Part shown: one piece after another, positions 13,201 to 22,443 of the stretch
How positions within the stretch are numbered: position 1 is the first letter of the stretch
How the letters are laid out: each line of letters starts with the position of its first letter
DNA from: Diphasiastrum complanatum
Taxonomy: Eukaryota; Streptophyta; Lycopodiopsida; Lycopodiales; Lycopodiaceae
Assembly: GCA_029204225.1 (NCBI GenBank)
Contig: CM055098.1
Span: 10,429,246 to 10,493,245, forward strand
Length of the DNA stretch: 64,000 nucleotides
Direction: 5' to 3'
Notes under the pieces: model-generated
Told to the model about the DNA's origin: nothing
Database searches by the model: none
Seen by the model: the letters and a program-made list of their open reading frames with translations, nothing else
Program-made: the position numbers and the translations under genes

Positions 13201-16200
13201 CTACATCAAAATTAGATCAAGAAGACACACAAAATGATGAAGATGGAAGATGCCTTCAATCTCACACACTCTCCAACTCGTGGAGCCTCTATTAATTAGA
13301 ATTTGTGTATGTACAATAGTTGGCATGCAATTGCCAAGTGTCCAATTTATCATGCATGCCTACTTGCATGTTGCATGCATGTCATGATAGGTGGCAATCT
13401 AACTTCTTCTCCCCCATGCATGTGTGCATGGGGGTCTACCAAACTCAAATGGGTCAAAGGCATCATCATGCAAGAAGGCCTACCACGAGTTTGGTAATAA
13501 AAAAATTTGCCTAAGTTATTTGGGCCTTAAAACTTTGGACTCAATTATGACCATGTGCCATGTACTATTTATTTAACTAGGTTTATAAGTTCAACATTCC
13601 AAACCTAAGATTGTACGCCAGAGCAGAGATAAACATTTGAAAGATCGTTCTATCTCTAACTAATTGTTTTATATTTAAAGTCAGACTAAGGATAATGATT
13701 TTCTAGATAAGTGTTGAAAGTTAAAGAAATGGTTCCTGATTTTCTTTCATGTTCTGAGGACAAAACCAGTTCAAGGGGGGGAAGAATGTTACGTCCATGT
13801 CTTGTATACAGGATTCGGCATAGTCCTAGACTTGGATACACGGTACTCCAGTACTCGAGATTATTGGTTACGCCTCGTTATTCTTGCTTGATAACCTTTT
13901 GAGGACCCAATCACACATCTTATTGCATGTGGGCTATTGCATGGGTTGTTATTGGCATGGTGTAGAGTATCAATGGTAATGAACTGCATGTATGGGAATA
14001 CTATAGGCTTGCATGGGTGCATGCACAGATAAAGCAGGGCCTATATACACAAGGGGAAACTCGCCCTACTCCCATTCTATTGTCTCCAATTTAGCGCTGA
14101 CTTGTTCATAAACTTATGCTATCCTACAAGCTTTGAGAATAGACCTGTTTTGTGGGCTCATGACATTTTCAATGCATTTCAAATACCACATCCTCAAAAA
14201 TGACATAACCACAGTCATCTACAGTTAAAATGTTGACAAATATTGTACTCTAAAGACAAAGCACACTGCATCACACATTGACGCAGTGAACTGAGATTTG
14301 TACGACTTTGGTTTTCATGCAAATGCTATAAATACTGTATGGAATGTGTGACTTATGGACTTGATGACAAAGACACATACGATTATTGATAGTTTTTCAG
14401 TCTGGATGACATACCTTCAATATCTTCTGTGCATCTTCTGAGCTCTTGCCTGCTTCCACAAGCATCCACAAGCAAGTATTGTACTGATTGTTTATGTGGC
14501 CTGACAGACGCATAAGTTGACGGTTCATCAGCATATCAAAGGCCGACTTTACAATAACGGATAAAAGTCGACAAAGTTGCAAAGATTGTGATAGTATATT
14601 GCAGGATGTTCCTCCTGGCTAGGGCATCTCCTTGCAGCTCATAAGCTACATAAAATTGCAAATTTTCTCACATCCTTGAATATGCAAACACTCCTGCCAC
14701 TGCATCAGTTGCCAAACAGGACAAGTACTGGAGGAAATAACACAAATAGAATGAAAATACTTTATCTAAATATATGTGCAGTCAGACTGGATAATTCCTT
14801 TTCTTGTTTTGTGAATGCAAGAAAAGTTGCATCACTTAAATGTAAGGACTAGCTGGAAGCTATACATAAAAGCACTAGGAATTCTCATTAAGTAGAAATG
14901 TTCCAAGTGATATTTGTTAGTGGAAACTCAAAAGCAATTGAAGATTTGCAGTTTGACAAGCTCAAACTTCAAAGCACGTTATTTCAACACCATCACAGTA
15001 TCAGAATGAGCTTCATAGCATTCACCTTCTCCATAACCAAATATCTAGTCTTTGATGCGCTTGAATTTGCGATATGAGTATACCAAGGTTTTATCTCAAA
15101 TGGACAATAATGTGCAATAAACATGATGCATGCAATATGGTGGCTGGCAGTAAAAGCGGCAAACTACTTGATCAAGAGTATGCATCACCTTCCTACATGA
15201 TCTGATCTTTACATGAGATCCTGGAACGGGAAAAGGGTAAATGTAGAAAAAAAAACTTGGTGTTATCACCAGAAATCTAAGCTTTCTGAAGCTTCAGTAT
15301 AAGGTTTTTGTTTGTGCTTTTAAGCCAAGCAAAGATGTGTACTGCTGGCAACTTACAATCCACTTGGCGCCATGCCAGGTAATCAAGGAGGATTGCCTCT
15401 GTTGGATAGCACACAGCTCGCCCATCAAAACAAGGTGCATACTGCAACTTCTTATCGGGAAAAAACTGCGACCACTTCATCACATAAGTTGAAGCAAAAA
15501 GTGATGCAAGGATGGACATGAGTTTGCTGCAAGACAAAAATACACCAAGCCAAAGTAATACAGAGAATTGAATACCACAAACAAGATCATTGAATGAAAT
15601 GATTCTGAAGAAGTTAATTTATATAACATAAGTACACCGTGCGCTACTATAATCATAAACAAACATCTCACATAAGAAGTTATTACAACTCAAGAAAAGC
15701 CTGCCACTAGAAGAATTCTAACAAGAGGAACCTGGACGGATACAAGATATGAGCACCCTCAAAAACATGTGCCAAAATTACCCTCTCTCTACTAACAAGA
15801 CTATACCTTGAGCGTCGTTCATAAAGGCTGCTTGTCTTCCGAAAAACAAAACTGCATGTTGCATACGAGATCTTCAGTTGCTGCTCTAGAATCTAAATTG
15901 ACTTGTTTATTTGTGCACAACTGTTTAGAACATTCATCCTTCACAAAGTTCATCCTAACACAACGATCATGAAATTCACAGAATGACTCTCAGCTGCAAC
16001 CTGCAACAGAACATTCTTAGCAGTTCATATGAGTACAATGATCATATTTTTACCAGTAAATGACAGCTTAATAATGAGAGCATTACAAGAATAGAGTATT
16101 GTTAAATGATCATACTAGAGTCCAAGATCTTAATTAGATAGGGGGTACATAAGGTGCAGGAGCCTGCAAAAATCACCTTGTTAGGCTTAATGTATTGATG

Positions 16201-19200
16201 AGTTCCTTTGTAGAAGGACATTGCAAGAAAGTTGATTGTCAAACTTGTTCTGTGTTTCTTTCTTGGACAATCATCATTCGTTTGAGACAAAGCTTTTTCT
16301 TTAAAATACCAGGTGAGGAGTTTCCTATGCAAGATGGAGCAGACAAATGAGAAATGCCTGCGTGGTAGAAAGTCCTCCACAAGCCCAACCATACTGCAGC
16401 CCAGTAACTGCAGCAGCTCTATGTACCAGAACTACCAATACTACAAATGAGAACTTCGACTGGACAGTTGTTAATACATGCAGCAGAGCATCAGGTGTAC
16501 TGGGCCTAGTACCAAGCTCCCAGATATAGTGTGATAGATTGGCCTTCTGACCAAGAGCAGAGTGCATTTGTGTACAATAAGCATGCTGGCAGATCAATAA
16601 TCCTCAGTATTTAACTGAAGAAATGTAGGGATTTGCATCAGAAATGTTACGGTTTAATATCATAGGTCTGTAACAAGATCATGAAGATTCTACATTGGAG
16701 GAAGTGCTTCAGAGTGTACCACTGAATATCGATTGGGGCACACAAATACACATAGTTAAGAAGAGTTGACTTCAATACTACAAGAACTGTACATGAACTT
16801 ATCCACAAATTGTGGTGCATAGCATATCAGTCATGGACATATAACCAGGACTATTGTAGATATCATTAGGGAATTTATTCATTTGACCTACCGAAAGTCA
16901 CTATCCACATTGCCATCAATTGATTCAACCTTTCTTGAATAAGCTGCGCTGACTTATTCATTTCTTGAATAAACCAATGAGTTGTCACCTCAAATACAAA
17001 TTACAATATCGGGAGTTAAACGGAAGCTCTTTTTTTGTTAAAGCCAATAAACCAGCTAATGAGAACTAGTAAGCTTTTCACATTGGGTTATTGCACGCAA
17101 CTATGGTACAAAAGAGCACATAATCTTTGACACAGCCTCCTTGCTTTCAATTTTGTTATCTTGCATACCAACTTATTGAAGGGACTGCACAAATTTTTCA
17201 TCGAGCATTGGTTTGGAAAAATAGTCCACAAGTTGATGTATACTAGTATTGCAATTCTGGAGATCACATTCTCCACTTTGAAGTTTCTCTCAGATGAAGT
17301 TGTAAATTGTAATGCACTTCAATAAGTTTTTGTGTTGGCATAGTGAATGCAAGTCTGACTATCTTAAAATATAAAATACAACCCATCTTGTTGTATTGCC
17401 AGCTCGTCATAAAGTGGACATAACCATCTAGAAAGCTCTTCATATTCTGCCTTAATGGATGATAGAGCTACACTCAATTCGTTCTTATTAGACCAAGTTG
17501 CAGCCAATCCAAGTGATCTTTTCAAGCAAATCAAAAGCTTAACCAAATCAGATTCTGGACAATTTCCAAGGTCTAGTATGAGCCTATTCCTTGACTTTGA
17601 TCTACTCTTGATCACTCGTGAATCAGAGTTATGAGTTATAGATGGCTTCAAAACTGATTTTTAATTCCTCCGACGATCTAGAAAGCTGCCAAATCTTTGC
17701 TCAATTGTGTAGCAAAATTGCAAAAGTCAGAAATCGATGCCGGATGAAAAAAAATCAAGCTGTTTCCGAAGATTCAAACTGCTTATTTTTAAGATTGTGA
17801 CAAACACAAAAGGATTGTTCCCAAAATGATGTATTTGACCAAAAGATTCACAAATGCACAAGTAAAATCACTTCATTTTCTGGTTCCCAAGAACTATAGA
17901 AATGCATGTAAGTAAATTACCAAGATAATCACCAAACACGAGTTATCCTATCTCAAAACAATAAATAATATCTCAAAATGGTGCTCACACCTCCAAGGGT
18001 CCTCCCCAATCTGAGACCCCAGTGCTTTAGAGCATGAACAACACACATGTAATCGATGTACATGCGTGTAGCAGTGCCTTAAGCCTTTTGTTAGCATAAC
18101 CAACAACAAATGGTAGAAAAGAAATATGTTTTCAGGTAAAACAATAAGCATTCCCATGTTCATTAAACTATGTTACAGAACTTATTTGCACCTGTGCTCC
18201 ATTCCAATTCAAAGGTGCTCATACTGCAATCTTCCCAATTACTTTGATTTAAGAACTTCTTTCGACAATCATCTCCTCTAGCATTCATAGATGGATTGGC
18301 CACTTCTTAGAGAATGAAAGCTCAAATAGGTAACTGCAAAGGATCAATATACATGCGTCCCATTAAAATTAAGAACTGACCTGTATTCATCACTTACACC
18401 ATAAGCAAAAACAATATCAGATATGTCTTCCATCACAGCTTTTGCACATTCATTCATGAGCCGCAATGCTTGCTCATCATTGGGCCTCTTAAACTGATGA
18501 TCTTTGGAAAACCTGTCAGGGTATCATACAGCAGAAATGTAGATGTTTCTTACGAGAAATTCATTTCTCAGGTCAAACTTAAATGATGGTCTATATTAGT
18601 AAAGCTTTGCAAAGTTTTATCAAAGTTCAATCAACATCCTCTATGATCTGCCAAACAATGGCTAAAGTCACAACGTTCAAATAAAAAATTACAGACCACA
18701 ACTTCTCACCACAAAACTTTCAACGATACAATATTTCCAAGTTTCAACAGATTATAAGAAGTCATCACACCAAAGCTAGTAATGGAACCAAAATGTTCAT
18801 TCAAGCAGTCATGTCCGCCAACAAACATTTGCAACCTTTTAGTGTTTGTGTTTGCAAATTCACATCTGCAAGTTTGACAAATAGTCAAAAAGTTTGCAGC
18901 AGTTTTAACACAAAATAGCTTCCAAATACGGCTTAGACATTGAAGTTCGAAACAACACATTGCACAATATTAGAATTTAGAATTTTCATAGATACTACAA
19001 TCATAACTCATAATTCACACCAAGTCTCCAACCATTGAAGGTTAAGTTTGCAACGGGTTTGCCAGTGCAATTGTTGCAAAAAACGTTTGCAAGTCTACAA
19101 TGCAATGCAAATGTGTTTGCTGTAATTCTGATCACATCCTACAACTCATTTCCAAAAAAGAGACAGCTGTTCGAACAGAACAATCTAAGATAGGTGACAC

Positions 19201-19744
19201 CAAACATGATGGTTGTTGGAAAAGGCATAAAATTCTTAGTGGAATAGCAATCATAAGAAGTTAAGTGGAAGGACATAAATGAACATGCTGCTGCCAGGCT
19301 TGCATTGCCAAAGGTCTTAACTACTGCTACATGGCATTTATGTAACACTTGTCTTCAACAGAAAAGCGCAAAGTGAAGAAAATGCAAGCATGGTTCAAAA
19401 TACTTTGCGTTAATAGAATGCTTAAACAAAAAATGTTAGAAAGCAGGTGGACAATATGCGTGGTTTCTTTCAATACCAATTCAAATGAAACAAGATCGTA
19501 TCAAGAGTTTGAATTTCGGTTGGAAAATGACAGGGTATCTGATCACTGCGACTGATAGGTACAAGTGATTTTTATTTTCCAAAGAGTATCAAAAGGGTCA
19601 AGGTAAATATCGAAGTTGAAACATGGAATGGGAAACCAACCTGTGAAAGGAGCGGCCATCGATGCGAACCACAATCCAAGTGTGGGGAAGTAAGTGATCA
19701 GCCAGCTCAAATGACTTCACGTATTCGTACTTGCTTTTTGCCAT
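359..19744 (-). CDS. THG1: tRNA-His guanylyltransferase (THG1), 5' six exons, partial
   Basis: THG1 adds the extra 5' guanosine (G-1) to tRNA-His, which histidyl-tRNA synthetase needs. Six minus-strand exons (19744-19641, 18512-18381, 15851-15807, 15526-15357, 14500-14415, 466-359) have GT-AG borders and join in phase to 645 nt, 215 codons. The product starts MAKSKYEYVKSFE, as family members do. It has the metal-binding motif RIDGR with Asp29 and Gly30, the second acidic pair SDEY with Asp76 and Glu77, then YERRSSK, AWRQVDCHINNQYNT, KNELLY, FGINY and KGSS, all in family order. Known family members also place the catalytic acids near residues 29 and 76. The last exon ends at a donor, so the C-terminus (and any second tandem domain, seen in some plant THG1 proteins) lies left of position 1. 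No frameshift or stop was seen. The gene spans over 19 kb because intron 5 is filled with transposons. Recognition is by motif and exon phase, not a search. Confidence 0.93.
1143..1268. repeat. 52-bp direct repeat pair
   Basis: Positions 1143-1194 and 1217-1268 are two copies of the same roughly 52-bp sequence (TTATTC-GTGCTTTG-TGCTGT and onward) differing at several bases. Part of the first copy also forms the left arm of the foldback described next. Confidence 0.85.
1166..1488. repeat. Foldback / MITE-like inverted repeat
   Basis: Positions 1166-1190 (CACTGCAAAGAG and onward) and 1464-1488 are a perfect 25-bp inverted repeat. Inside it, ACTTTTACATG near 1290 is matched inversely by CATGTAAAAGCGT near 1398. 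The nested inverted arms suggest a foldback transposon or MITE. No target duplication was established. Confidence 0.7.
1829..1914. repeat. (CT)n-(CA)n compound microsatellite
   Basis: About 42 bp of CT repeat run directly into an imperfect CA repeat with C-rich interruptions. It lies in THG1 intron 5. Confidence 0.97.
3596..3710 (+). repeat. Displaced unit of the 112-bp tandem array
   Basis: CCGGATGAACCTCAACAAC, ACTAATTACTTATG, GTGTCATTCA and ACAGGGAA occur here in the same order as in each unit at 5065-5715. This is a diverged single unit separated from the array by 1.35 kb of other sequence. Confidence 0.75.
3735..4080 (+). repeat. Minisatellite-like GT/GA-rich block
   Basis: The stretch GGCAGGTACAGTAGCACATGGGCA occurs twice, near 3752 and 3836. 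It is followed at 3952-4080 by a degenerate array of GTGAGAGGCT-type units and short GA runs. I see no coding signal. Confidence 0.7.
4097..4444 (+). pseudogene. Charged transposon-type ORF with one in-frame TAG
   Basis: A 115-codon frame starts MAECIPSKPDGEV and ends at TAG 4442-4444, broken only by TAG at 4217-4219. The product is rich in Arg, Glu and Ala, with a likely helical stretch (MVRERAARRRANQEAARANR) and an acidic end. I do not recognise the family. Its place beside a transposon repeat module and its base composition suggest the second ORF of a DNA transposon, but that is inference. Confidence 0.4.
4791..5060 (+). repeat. Repeat module copy A: (CT)33 plus about 190-bp tail
   Basis: A 66-bp CT tract is followed by TTGCACAGAGCAAGCC, AACCATTCAAATTTCACA-type segments and ATGACACGAATA. 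The same order occurs at 6394-6612, so the two are copies of one dispersed module that includes the microsatellite. It is probably an end of a transposon related to the adjacent hAT element. Confidence 0.75.
5065..5715 (+). repeat. Tandem array, six units of 112-113 bp
   Basis: Units begin at GGGAACCAC at about 5065, 5177, 5290, 5402, 5515 and 5627. Each holds ACACACTACTATG, CCCCGGATGAA, TTCAAC, ACTAATTACTTATG and GTGTCATTCACTACA. Alternating spacing of 112 and 113 means a frame is not preserved, so the open frames crossing it are not a repeat protein. Confidence 0.93.
5714..5977 (+). other. Unrecognised 87-codon open frame after the tandem array
   Basis: The frame starts at the last TATGGCACAG of the array. 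It reads MAQYPHEGSKTSPSYQ and onward and ends at a stop near 5977. The region is GC-richer than its surroundings and looks like part of a DNA transposon. No motif was recognised and no start context decides it. Confidence 0.2.
6394..6612 (+). repeat. Repeat module copy B: (CT)33 plus about 150-bp tail
   Basis: This is the second copy of the module seen at 4791-5060, with the same 66-bp CT length. The tail shares GCAC-GAGCAA, ACCATTCAAATTTCACA, ATGACACGAATA, AACTGTAAAAAAATA and CCAAT-TACATGAT. It abuts the 3' end of the hAT transposase gene, so it is likely that transposon's terminal region. Confidence 0.75.
6622..9866 (-). pseudogene. hAT transposase, seven exons, inactivated
   Basis: Exons by GT-AG sites and family motifs: about 9866-8917, 8788-8564, 8472-8140, 8028-7819, 7729-7597, 7508-7328 and 7221-6622. 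Domains in order: BED-type finger (W, CPFC, AHLGG, near 9830-9750); a Pro/Ser/Thr/Ala-rich linker; DUF659 (PFIMASS, GCSIMANGWTDRRRRPLIN); VVTDNASNYRG; WTPCAAQSLDLLL; TRFAYQF; the hAT C-terminal dimerisation segment (PVSWWESYG, LRVLSQ, CERNWSTFSLVH); and an acidic tail with AT-hook-like RGRPPG and GRPRGRPAKRG. Two acidic residues expected in the catalytic site (GWTD, VVTD) are present; I did not place the third. Breaks: TAG at 9324-9326, near 7833 and at 6895-6897, a TGA after the CERNWS exon motif, and single-base frameshifts near 8740, near 8950 and in exon 6. All introns remain clean. Confidence 0.88.
9866..9923. repeat. (CT)n-(CA)n microsatellite at the hAT 5' side
   Basis: About 40 bp of CT repeat run into about 19 bp of CA repeat. 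The transposase frame reads open into it as an Arg-Glu repeat, which is an artefact. Confidence 0.95.
9983..10003 (+). repeat. Three plant telomeric repeats (CCCTAAA)3
   Basis: Three perfect head-to-tail CCCTAAA units sit just upstream of the transposase 5' end, preceded by the diverged CCCCAAACCC. They may be a telo-box promoter element or a short interstitial telomeric insertion. Related GGGTTTAGGG-type strings occur near 3710 and 6283. Confidence 0.85.
10010..10278. repeat. Mixed CA and CT microsatellite field
   Basis: Alternating CA-rich and CT-rich runs end in a nearly pure 68-bp CT tract at 10211-10278. The long Ser-Leu open frame across it is a microsatellite translation. Confidence 0.95.
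10340..10480. repeat. CpG-rich nested palindromes flanked by T and A runs
   Basis: ACGCGTCCGGGGCCC at 10357-10371 and its exact reverse complement at 10383-10397 form a 15-bp hairpin with an 11-base loop. GGACGCGTCC at 10390-10399 and 10424-10433 flank an A8TT/AATTTTTTTT inverted pair, giving a second hairpin. The CpG density is far above that of the surrounding DNA. Confidence 0.88.
11740..11890. repeat. G/C-run block with short hairpins
   Basis: The block has runs of up to 12 G and 7 C. CTGTCGC and GCGACAG form one stem, and TCGGGGGG-CAGCA-CCCCCCGA is a perfect 8-bp stem. Blocks of this style occur in LTRs of some plant retroelements, but I cannot assign it to an element. Confidence 0.6.
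12078..12180. repeat. Poly-A tract followed by CpG-rich hairpin
   Basis: A run of about 19 A is followed by GTTTCCGAGCGTTTCTACC. Then CCAGAAAC (12119-12126) pairs with GTTTCTGG (12136-12143), with the 12-bp palindrome GAAACGCGTTTC between. The style resembles the block at 10340. Confidence 0.6.
13411..13434. repeat. 10-bp hairpin with CATGCA motifs
   Basis: CCCCCATGCA and TGCATGGGGG are perfect inverted arms around TGTG. The surrounding 80 bp hold several more CATGCATG (RY-type) motifs. Confidence 0.8.
13705..14165 (+). mobile_element. Ty3/gypsy 3' end and LTR
   Basis: The order GAGGACAAAA, then the purine-rich tract CAAGGGGGGGAAGAA, then TGTTACGTCC is the usual plant gypsy arrangement of end-of-pol, polypurine tract and LTR start. 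I place the LTR at 13787 to about 14165 (ending ATGACA). It lies in THG1 intron 5, antisense to THG1, and the rest of the element is missing. Confidence 0.65.
14415..14500 (-). CDS. THG1: THG1 exon 5 (HINNQYNT motif)
   Basis: The acceptor is CTGTCAG and the donor is TTGAAG|GTATGT. The exon encodes CHINNQYNTCLWMLVEAGKS and the following helix. The HINN motif is a family signature. Phase is zero at its end, which matches the GGG start of exon 6 about 13.9 kb away. Confidence 0.93.
14501..15356 (-). other. THG1 intron 4
   Basis: GTAAGT to CTGTCAG, about 856 bp, AT-rich. I see no gene or repeat in it. Confidence 0.88.
15357..15526 (-). CDS. THG1: THG1 exon 4
   Basis: The acceptor is GTCTTGCAG and the donor is GGATT|GTAAGT. 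The exon encodes KLMSILASLFASTYVMKW, then FDGR, CYPT and DYLAWRQVD, the palm-like core of the family. Length is 170 nt, and the codon for Cys is split with exon 5. Confidence 0.93.
15807..15851 (-). CDS. THG1: THG1 micro-exon 3
   Basis: This 45-nt exon is bounded by ACATGCAG and CTCAAG|GTATAG. It encodes FVFRKTSSLYERRS, which continues SDEYS of exon 2 and runs into SKLMS of exon 4 in phase. It is too short to show as an open frame by itself and was found by looking for the missing family segment. Confidence 0.9.
15852..18380 (-). other. THG1 intron 2
   Basis: GTCAGT to ATGCAG, about 2.5 kb. Apart from the copia scrap at 17110-17510, I see nothing recognisable. Confidence 0.85.
17110..17510 (-). 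pseudogene. Ty1/copia RNase H fragment
   Basis: The minus strand reads WSNKNELSVALSSIKAEYEEL, a decayed form of the copia RNase H region around SSxEAEY. After frameshifts it continues to LVDYFSKPMLDEKFVQSLQ, matching the tail usually written ADxxTKPL. It is the 3' part of a copia pol gene in THG1 intron 2. Confidence 0.75.
18381..18512 (-). CDS. THG1: THG1 exon 2 (PNDE and SDEY motifs)
   Basis: The acceptor is CCTGACAG and the donor is TACAG|GTCAG. The exon encodes the PNDEQALRLMN helix and the metal-binding stretch FAYGVSDEY. Reading phase continues exactly from exon 1. Length is 132 nt. Confidence 0.93.
18513..19640 (-). other. THG1 intron 1
   Basis: GTTGGT to CTGACAG, about 1.1 kb, AT-rich. 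No repeat or gene was recognised. Confidence 0.88.
19641..19744 (-). CDS. THG1: THG1 exon 1 (start codon, RIDGR motif)
   Basis: The ATG is at 19744-19742. The exon encodes MAKSKYEYVK through IDGRSFH and ends at CACAG|GTTGG, leaving two bases for the next exon. Just upstream of the ATG, at about 19751, sits ATTATTGCAG, a possible acceptor of a 5'UTR intron, so transcription may start further right in the CT/GA-rich stretch. Confidence 0.92.
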
Positions 19745-19829
19745 AAACCTGCAATAATTCCACGTCACTAAACCTATGACAACTTAGGAGTCTCTATACA
19801 CAGTGATTGGTAATCCAGGGATGAAAACC

Positions 19830-19883
<54 letters not shown>

Positions 19884-20139
19884 AGCGTCTGCCATCTCCC
19901 TCTCGTTTTGTTACCTGCTACAGAACGACTATCAATCTTCTTCACGCGTTCTGGTAAACCGCAAATCAAACCCCTTTCAATTCAAAGAAAGCGTCATTGA
20001 TCCGTTTCTACGAGCAAAAAAGTCACGATACAGCACTAAAAAAACGAACGAGAAATCCAGCAGCAATCGCCATCATATATCTCTCTCTCTTTCTCTCTCT
20101 CTCTCTCTCACACAGATCATGCTCTCTCAGTTGTACATG

Positions 20140-20178
<39 letters not shown>

Positions 20179-20400
20179 AATCTCATGAACCTCTCTCATG
20201 AACCTCTCTCTCTCTCTCCCTCTCTATGTGAGACTCCAAATCTGAAACTTCACTTAAAGCCTAGCTTATCCCGTGAGCATCAATCAGCAATGTCGATCCT
20301 TGTCGATTTCCCTGCATGTACAACGTCAGAGCACATTAAACATGGTGGAGCTGGCTGCCTTGTTCACACATGGATGCACATTTGACCGATATGCTATAGA
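19745..20400 (-). promoter_or_regulatory. THG1 5' region with CT/GA tracts
   Basis: This stretch lies upstream of the THG1 ATG. It holds CT tracts at 19833-19880, about 20080-20109, 20143-20175 and 20200-20225, which read as GA repeats in the sense of THG1. Such tracts are common in plant 5' leaders. A possible 5'UTR intron acceptor sits at about 19751. No TATA box or start site could be fixed. Confidence 0.45.
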
Positions 20401-20429
20401 ATAATAATATTGACGGAAGTTCAACAATG

Positions 20430-21060
20430 ACGTTTCGACGCTTTGAAACAAGTTGTGGCTGACTTTGTCACATTAAAGATAGTAGACCCTCAGAAACCAT
20501 GTCATAGTAACGGATGTTGGTGATATCGTTGGGACAATTCTAATGCAAGAGGGTAGGCCAGTGGCCTTTCTGAGTGAAAAGCTCAACCCTGCTAGAAGAG
20601 TTGTATGTCATTATCCATGCTTTGAAAGTATGGAGGCATTATTTGTGTGGTGCGGGTTTGTATACGCTGACCATGACATTTTTATGTATTTGTGCAATTA
20701 GCCAGGTGGGCTGAATTGATGCAGAAATTTCACATGGAAATTCGGTATAGAAAAGGTATCAAAAATCGTGTGCCTGATGCATTATCTCGTATATTGTATC
20801 AGAATGTCTTTTGTGGTCATAGAGAATGACCTAATTGCTGAGATCAGATAGATTCAGCAAGAGGATCCTCATTGTTTATTGTACGGAGGTTGTGAGAGAG
20901 GTAAATCTTGGCCAAGTAGAGTCTCAGAAGGAGAGCTCTTATCTCTTTGCTCACACTTGCCTGAAGTATACCATGGCAGATGGTATAGTTAAAGGAAATG
21001 GCAAACTCCCCATTGCAGTTAGTAAAGGGCTGTGTAGGGAAATTTTGCATTCATGTCATG
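20430..21060 (+). pseudogene. Ty3/gypsy RNase H to integrase zinc-finger relic
   Basis: Across several frames the plus strand reads TDVGDIVGTILMQEGRPVAF, then RWAELMQKFHMEIRYRKG, then PDALSR, the end of a gypsy RNase H. LPIAVSKGLCREILHSCHD follows, the start of the integrase zinc-binding region. Many stops and frameshifts are present. No LTR was assigned. Confidence 0.8.
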
Positions 21061-21504
21061 ATAGATATGGTTTTAGGCCTACGAGTGTTGTTACGGTGAG
21101 AATTCCTCAAAGTGCCTAGTATAGCTGATTTCTAACTCAATGGGTGAGCATGTGCTTCCGAGGACAAAGGATTGTATGGGCGGTCTACTGTCCAAAGAGG
21201 TCAACGTCCTTCGATGCGACAAGTAGTTGTAGCTTCTAGGGACACTTCTAGGGACAACAATTGTATGGGCAATCCGATGTTCAGAAGGGGCCTACGATCT
21301 TTGTTGCTGATGCCGCAAGACCAAGGGTGTTCCAAATGAGAGAGTTTTGCTTTGGTTACGTGGTAGGATGCATATGGAAGGAATGTCCTTGGACTCCAAT
21401 GCGGACTTCATACAATTTGCCAGTGAAGCAAACACGAGCACCTATGGCTATTGAAGTGCTGGAGCAGGATGAACTCCAGGGAAGTACTCTTCACCTTGTG
21501 AAAG

Positions 21505-22299
21505 TGTTGATGATGCTCGACACTCGACTCCATCAACTGTCTCGAATCTCAACTTAACCGACTCCATCGACTCTCGACTCCATCGTCTGTCGACTTACTC
21601 GACTCACTCGACTCTCTCATCAAGTCAGATCAAGTGCGATACAGAGAAAGGGCGATCCATGTATTTTCAATCAATTCCAACCCGCGTCGTGATCAGAAGA
21701 ACGATGTTGACAATCCACCTACTTGTACATAGATTTACTATTTACAATGATGGCTATCTACTATAGGATGGATCTAGTTAATTAAGTAGATTCAAATTTA
21801 TACTCTCAAGTACTGATCATTGAACTGCAATCATCAACAAGTCAAGTGAAATTAGACTAAAGTCTGCACCTTTAGCAGTTAATGATCAACCTCGATTTAT
21901 TCGGTTCCTTCTAGTTTGCTTATATTTCCCAAATAGAAGTAAGAATCCAGTTAGCAATGATCAAATGTCTGAAGCTCTATCTTTGCGCCTTCCAGACTAG
22001 CACACAGCTTCACGCTCATATACTCTATTTTTGATTAATCAACAATACAATTTTTGTCCATACACAACTGCTGTTGTTCATTTGTGCATTATTACATACT
22101 GCTTACATCTTGTTTCCTGCTGCTATGTTGACATACTTCCGATCCACAACTATTCGTTGTAAGTTTCTACTGCTAGTGTCTCGATTCATATTTTGATTCT
22201 AGACCTTTACCTTTGAAATCAATTATTCGATTCCCATCAAGATACTACGTTCTACCCTTGTGTCAAAACTCGTTTCTACTATACCATCGATTTTCGACA
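21505..22299 (+). repeat. 5' LTR of copia element 1
   Basis: The LTR starts TGTTGATGATGCTCGAC and ends TTTCGACA directly before the primer-binding site. Positions 21515-21630 inside it are a TCGACT-rich minisatellite. The start is inferred from the LTR form of related elements; the end is fixed by the PBS. Confidence 0.6.
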
Positions 22300-22311
22300 T
22301 GGTATCAGAGC
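22300..22311 (+). other. Primer-binding site, copia element 1
   Basis: TGGTATCAGAGC is complementary to the 3' end (with CCA) of initiator tRNA-Met, the usual primer of plant copia elements. A matching tRNA gene lies at 49608-49679. Confidence 0.9.
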
Positions 22312-22443
22312 TTGTAGTTAAGTAATCTGCAGTCACGTGCAAGTCGTCAGTTTTGTTTCTATCACGACATCATTTTGAAAGTGTGCAGCTATCAATTTTT
22401 CGACATTGTTGTCTCTACCAACAATCTTGCTCTCTTCACCAGA

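Larger units (their letters stand above)
467..14414 (-). other. THG1 intron 5, about 13.9 kb, transposon-filled
   Basis: The interval starts with GT and ends with AG on the minus strand, between exons that join in phase. It contains the foldback repeat, tandem arrays, hAT element, palindromes and gypsy LTR listed separately. In 1915-3590, 10500-11660 and 12190-13700 I see only AT-rich intronic DNA with short scattered open frames and no recognisable coding signal. Confidence 0.88.

Noticed and set aside
22300-22311. tRNA-like TGGTATCAGAGC words as tRNA gene fragments
   Set aside because: They sit directly after LTR ends and are primer-binding sites; only 49608-49679 folds as a tRNA.
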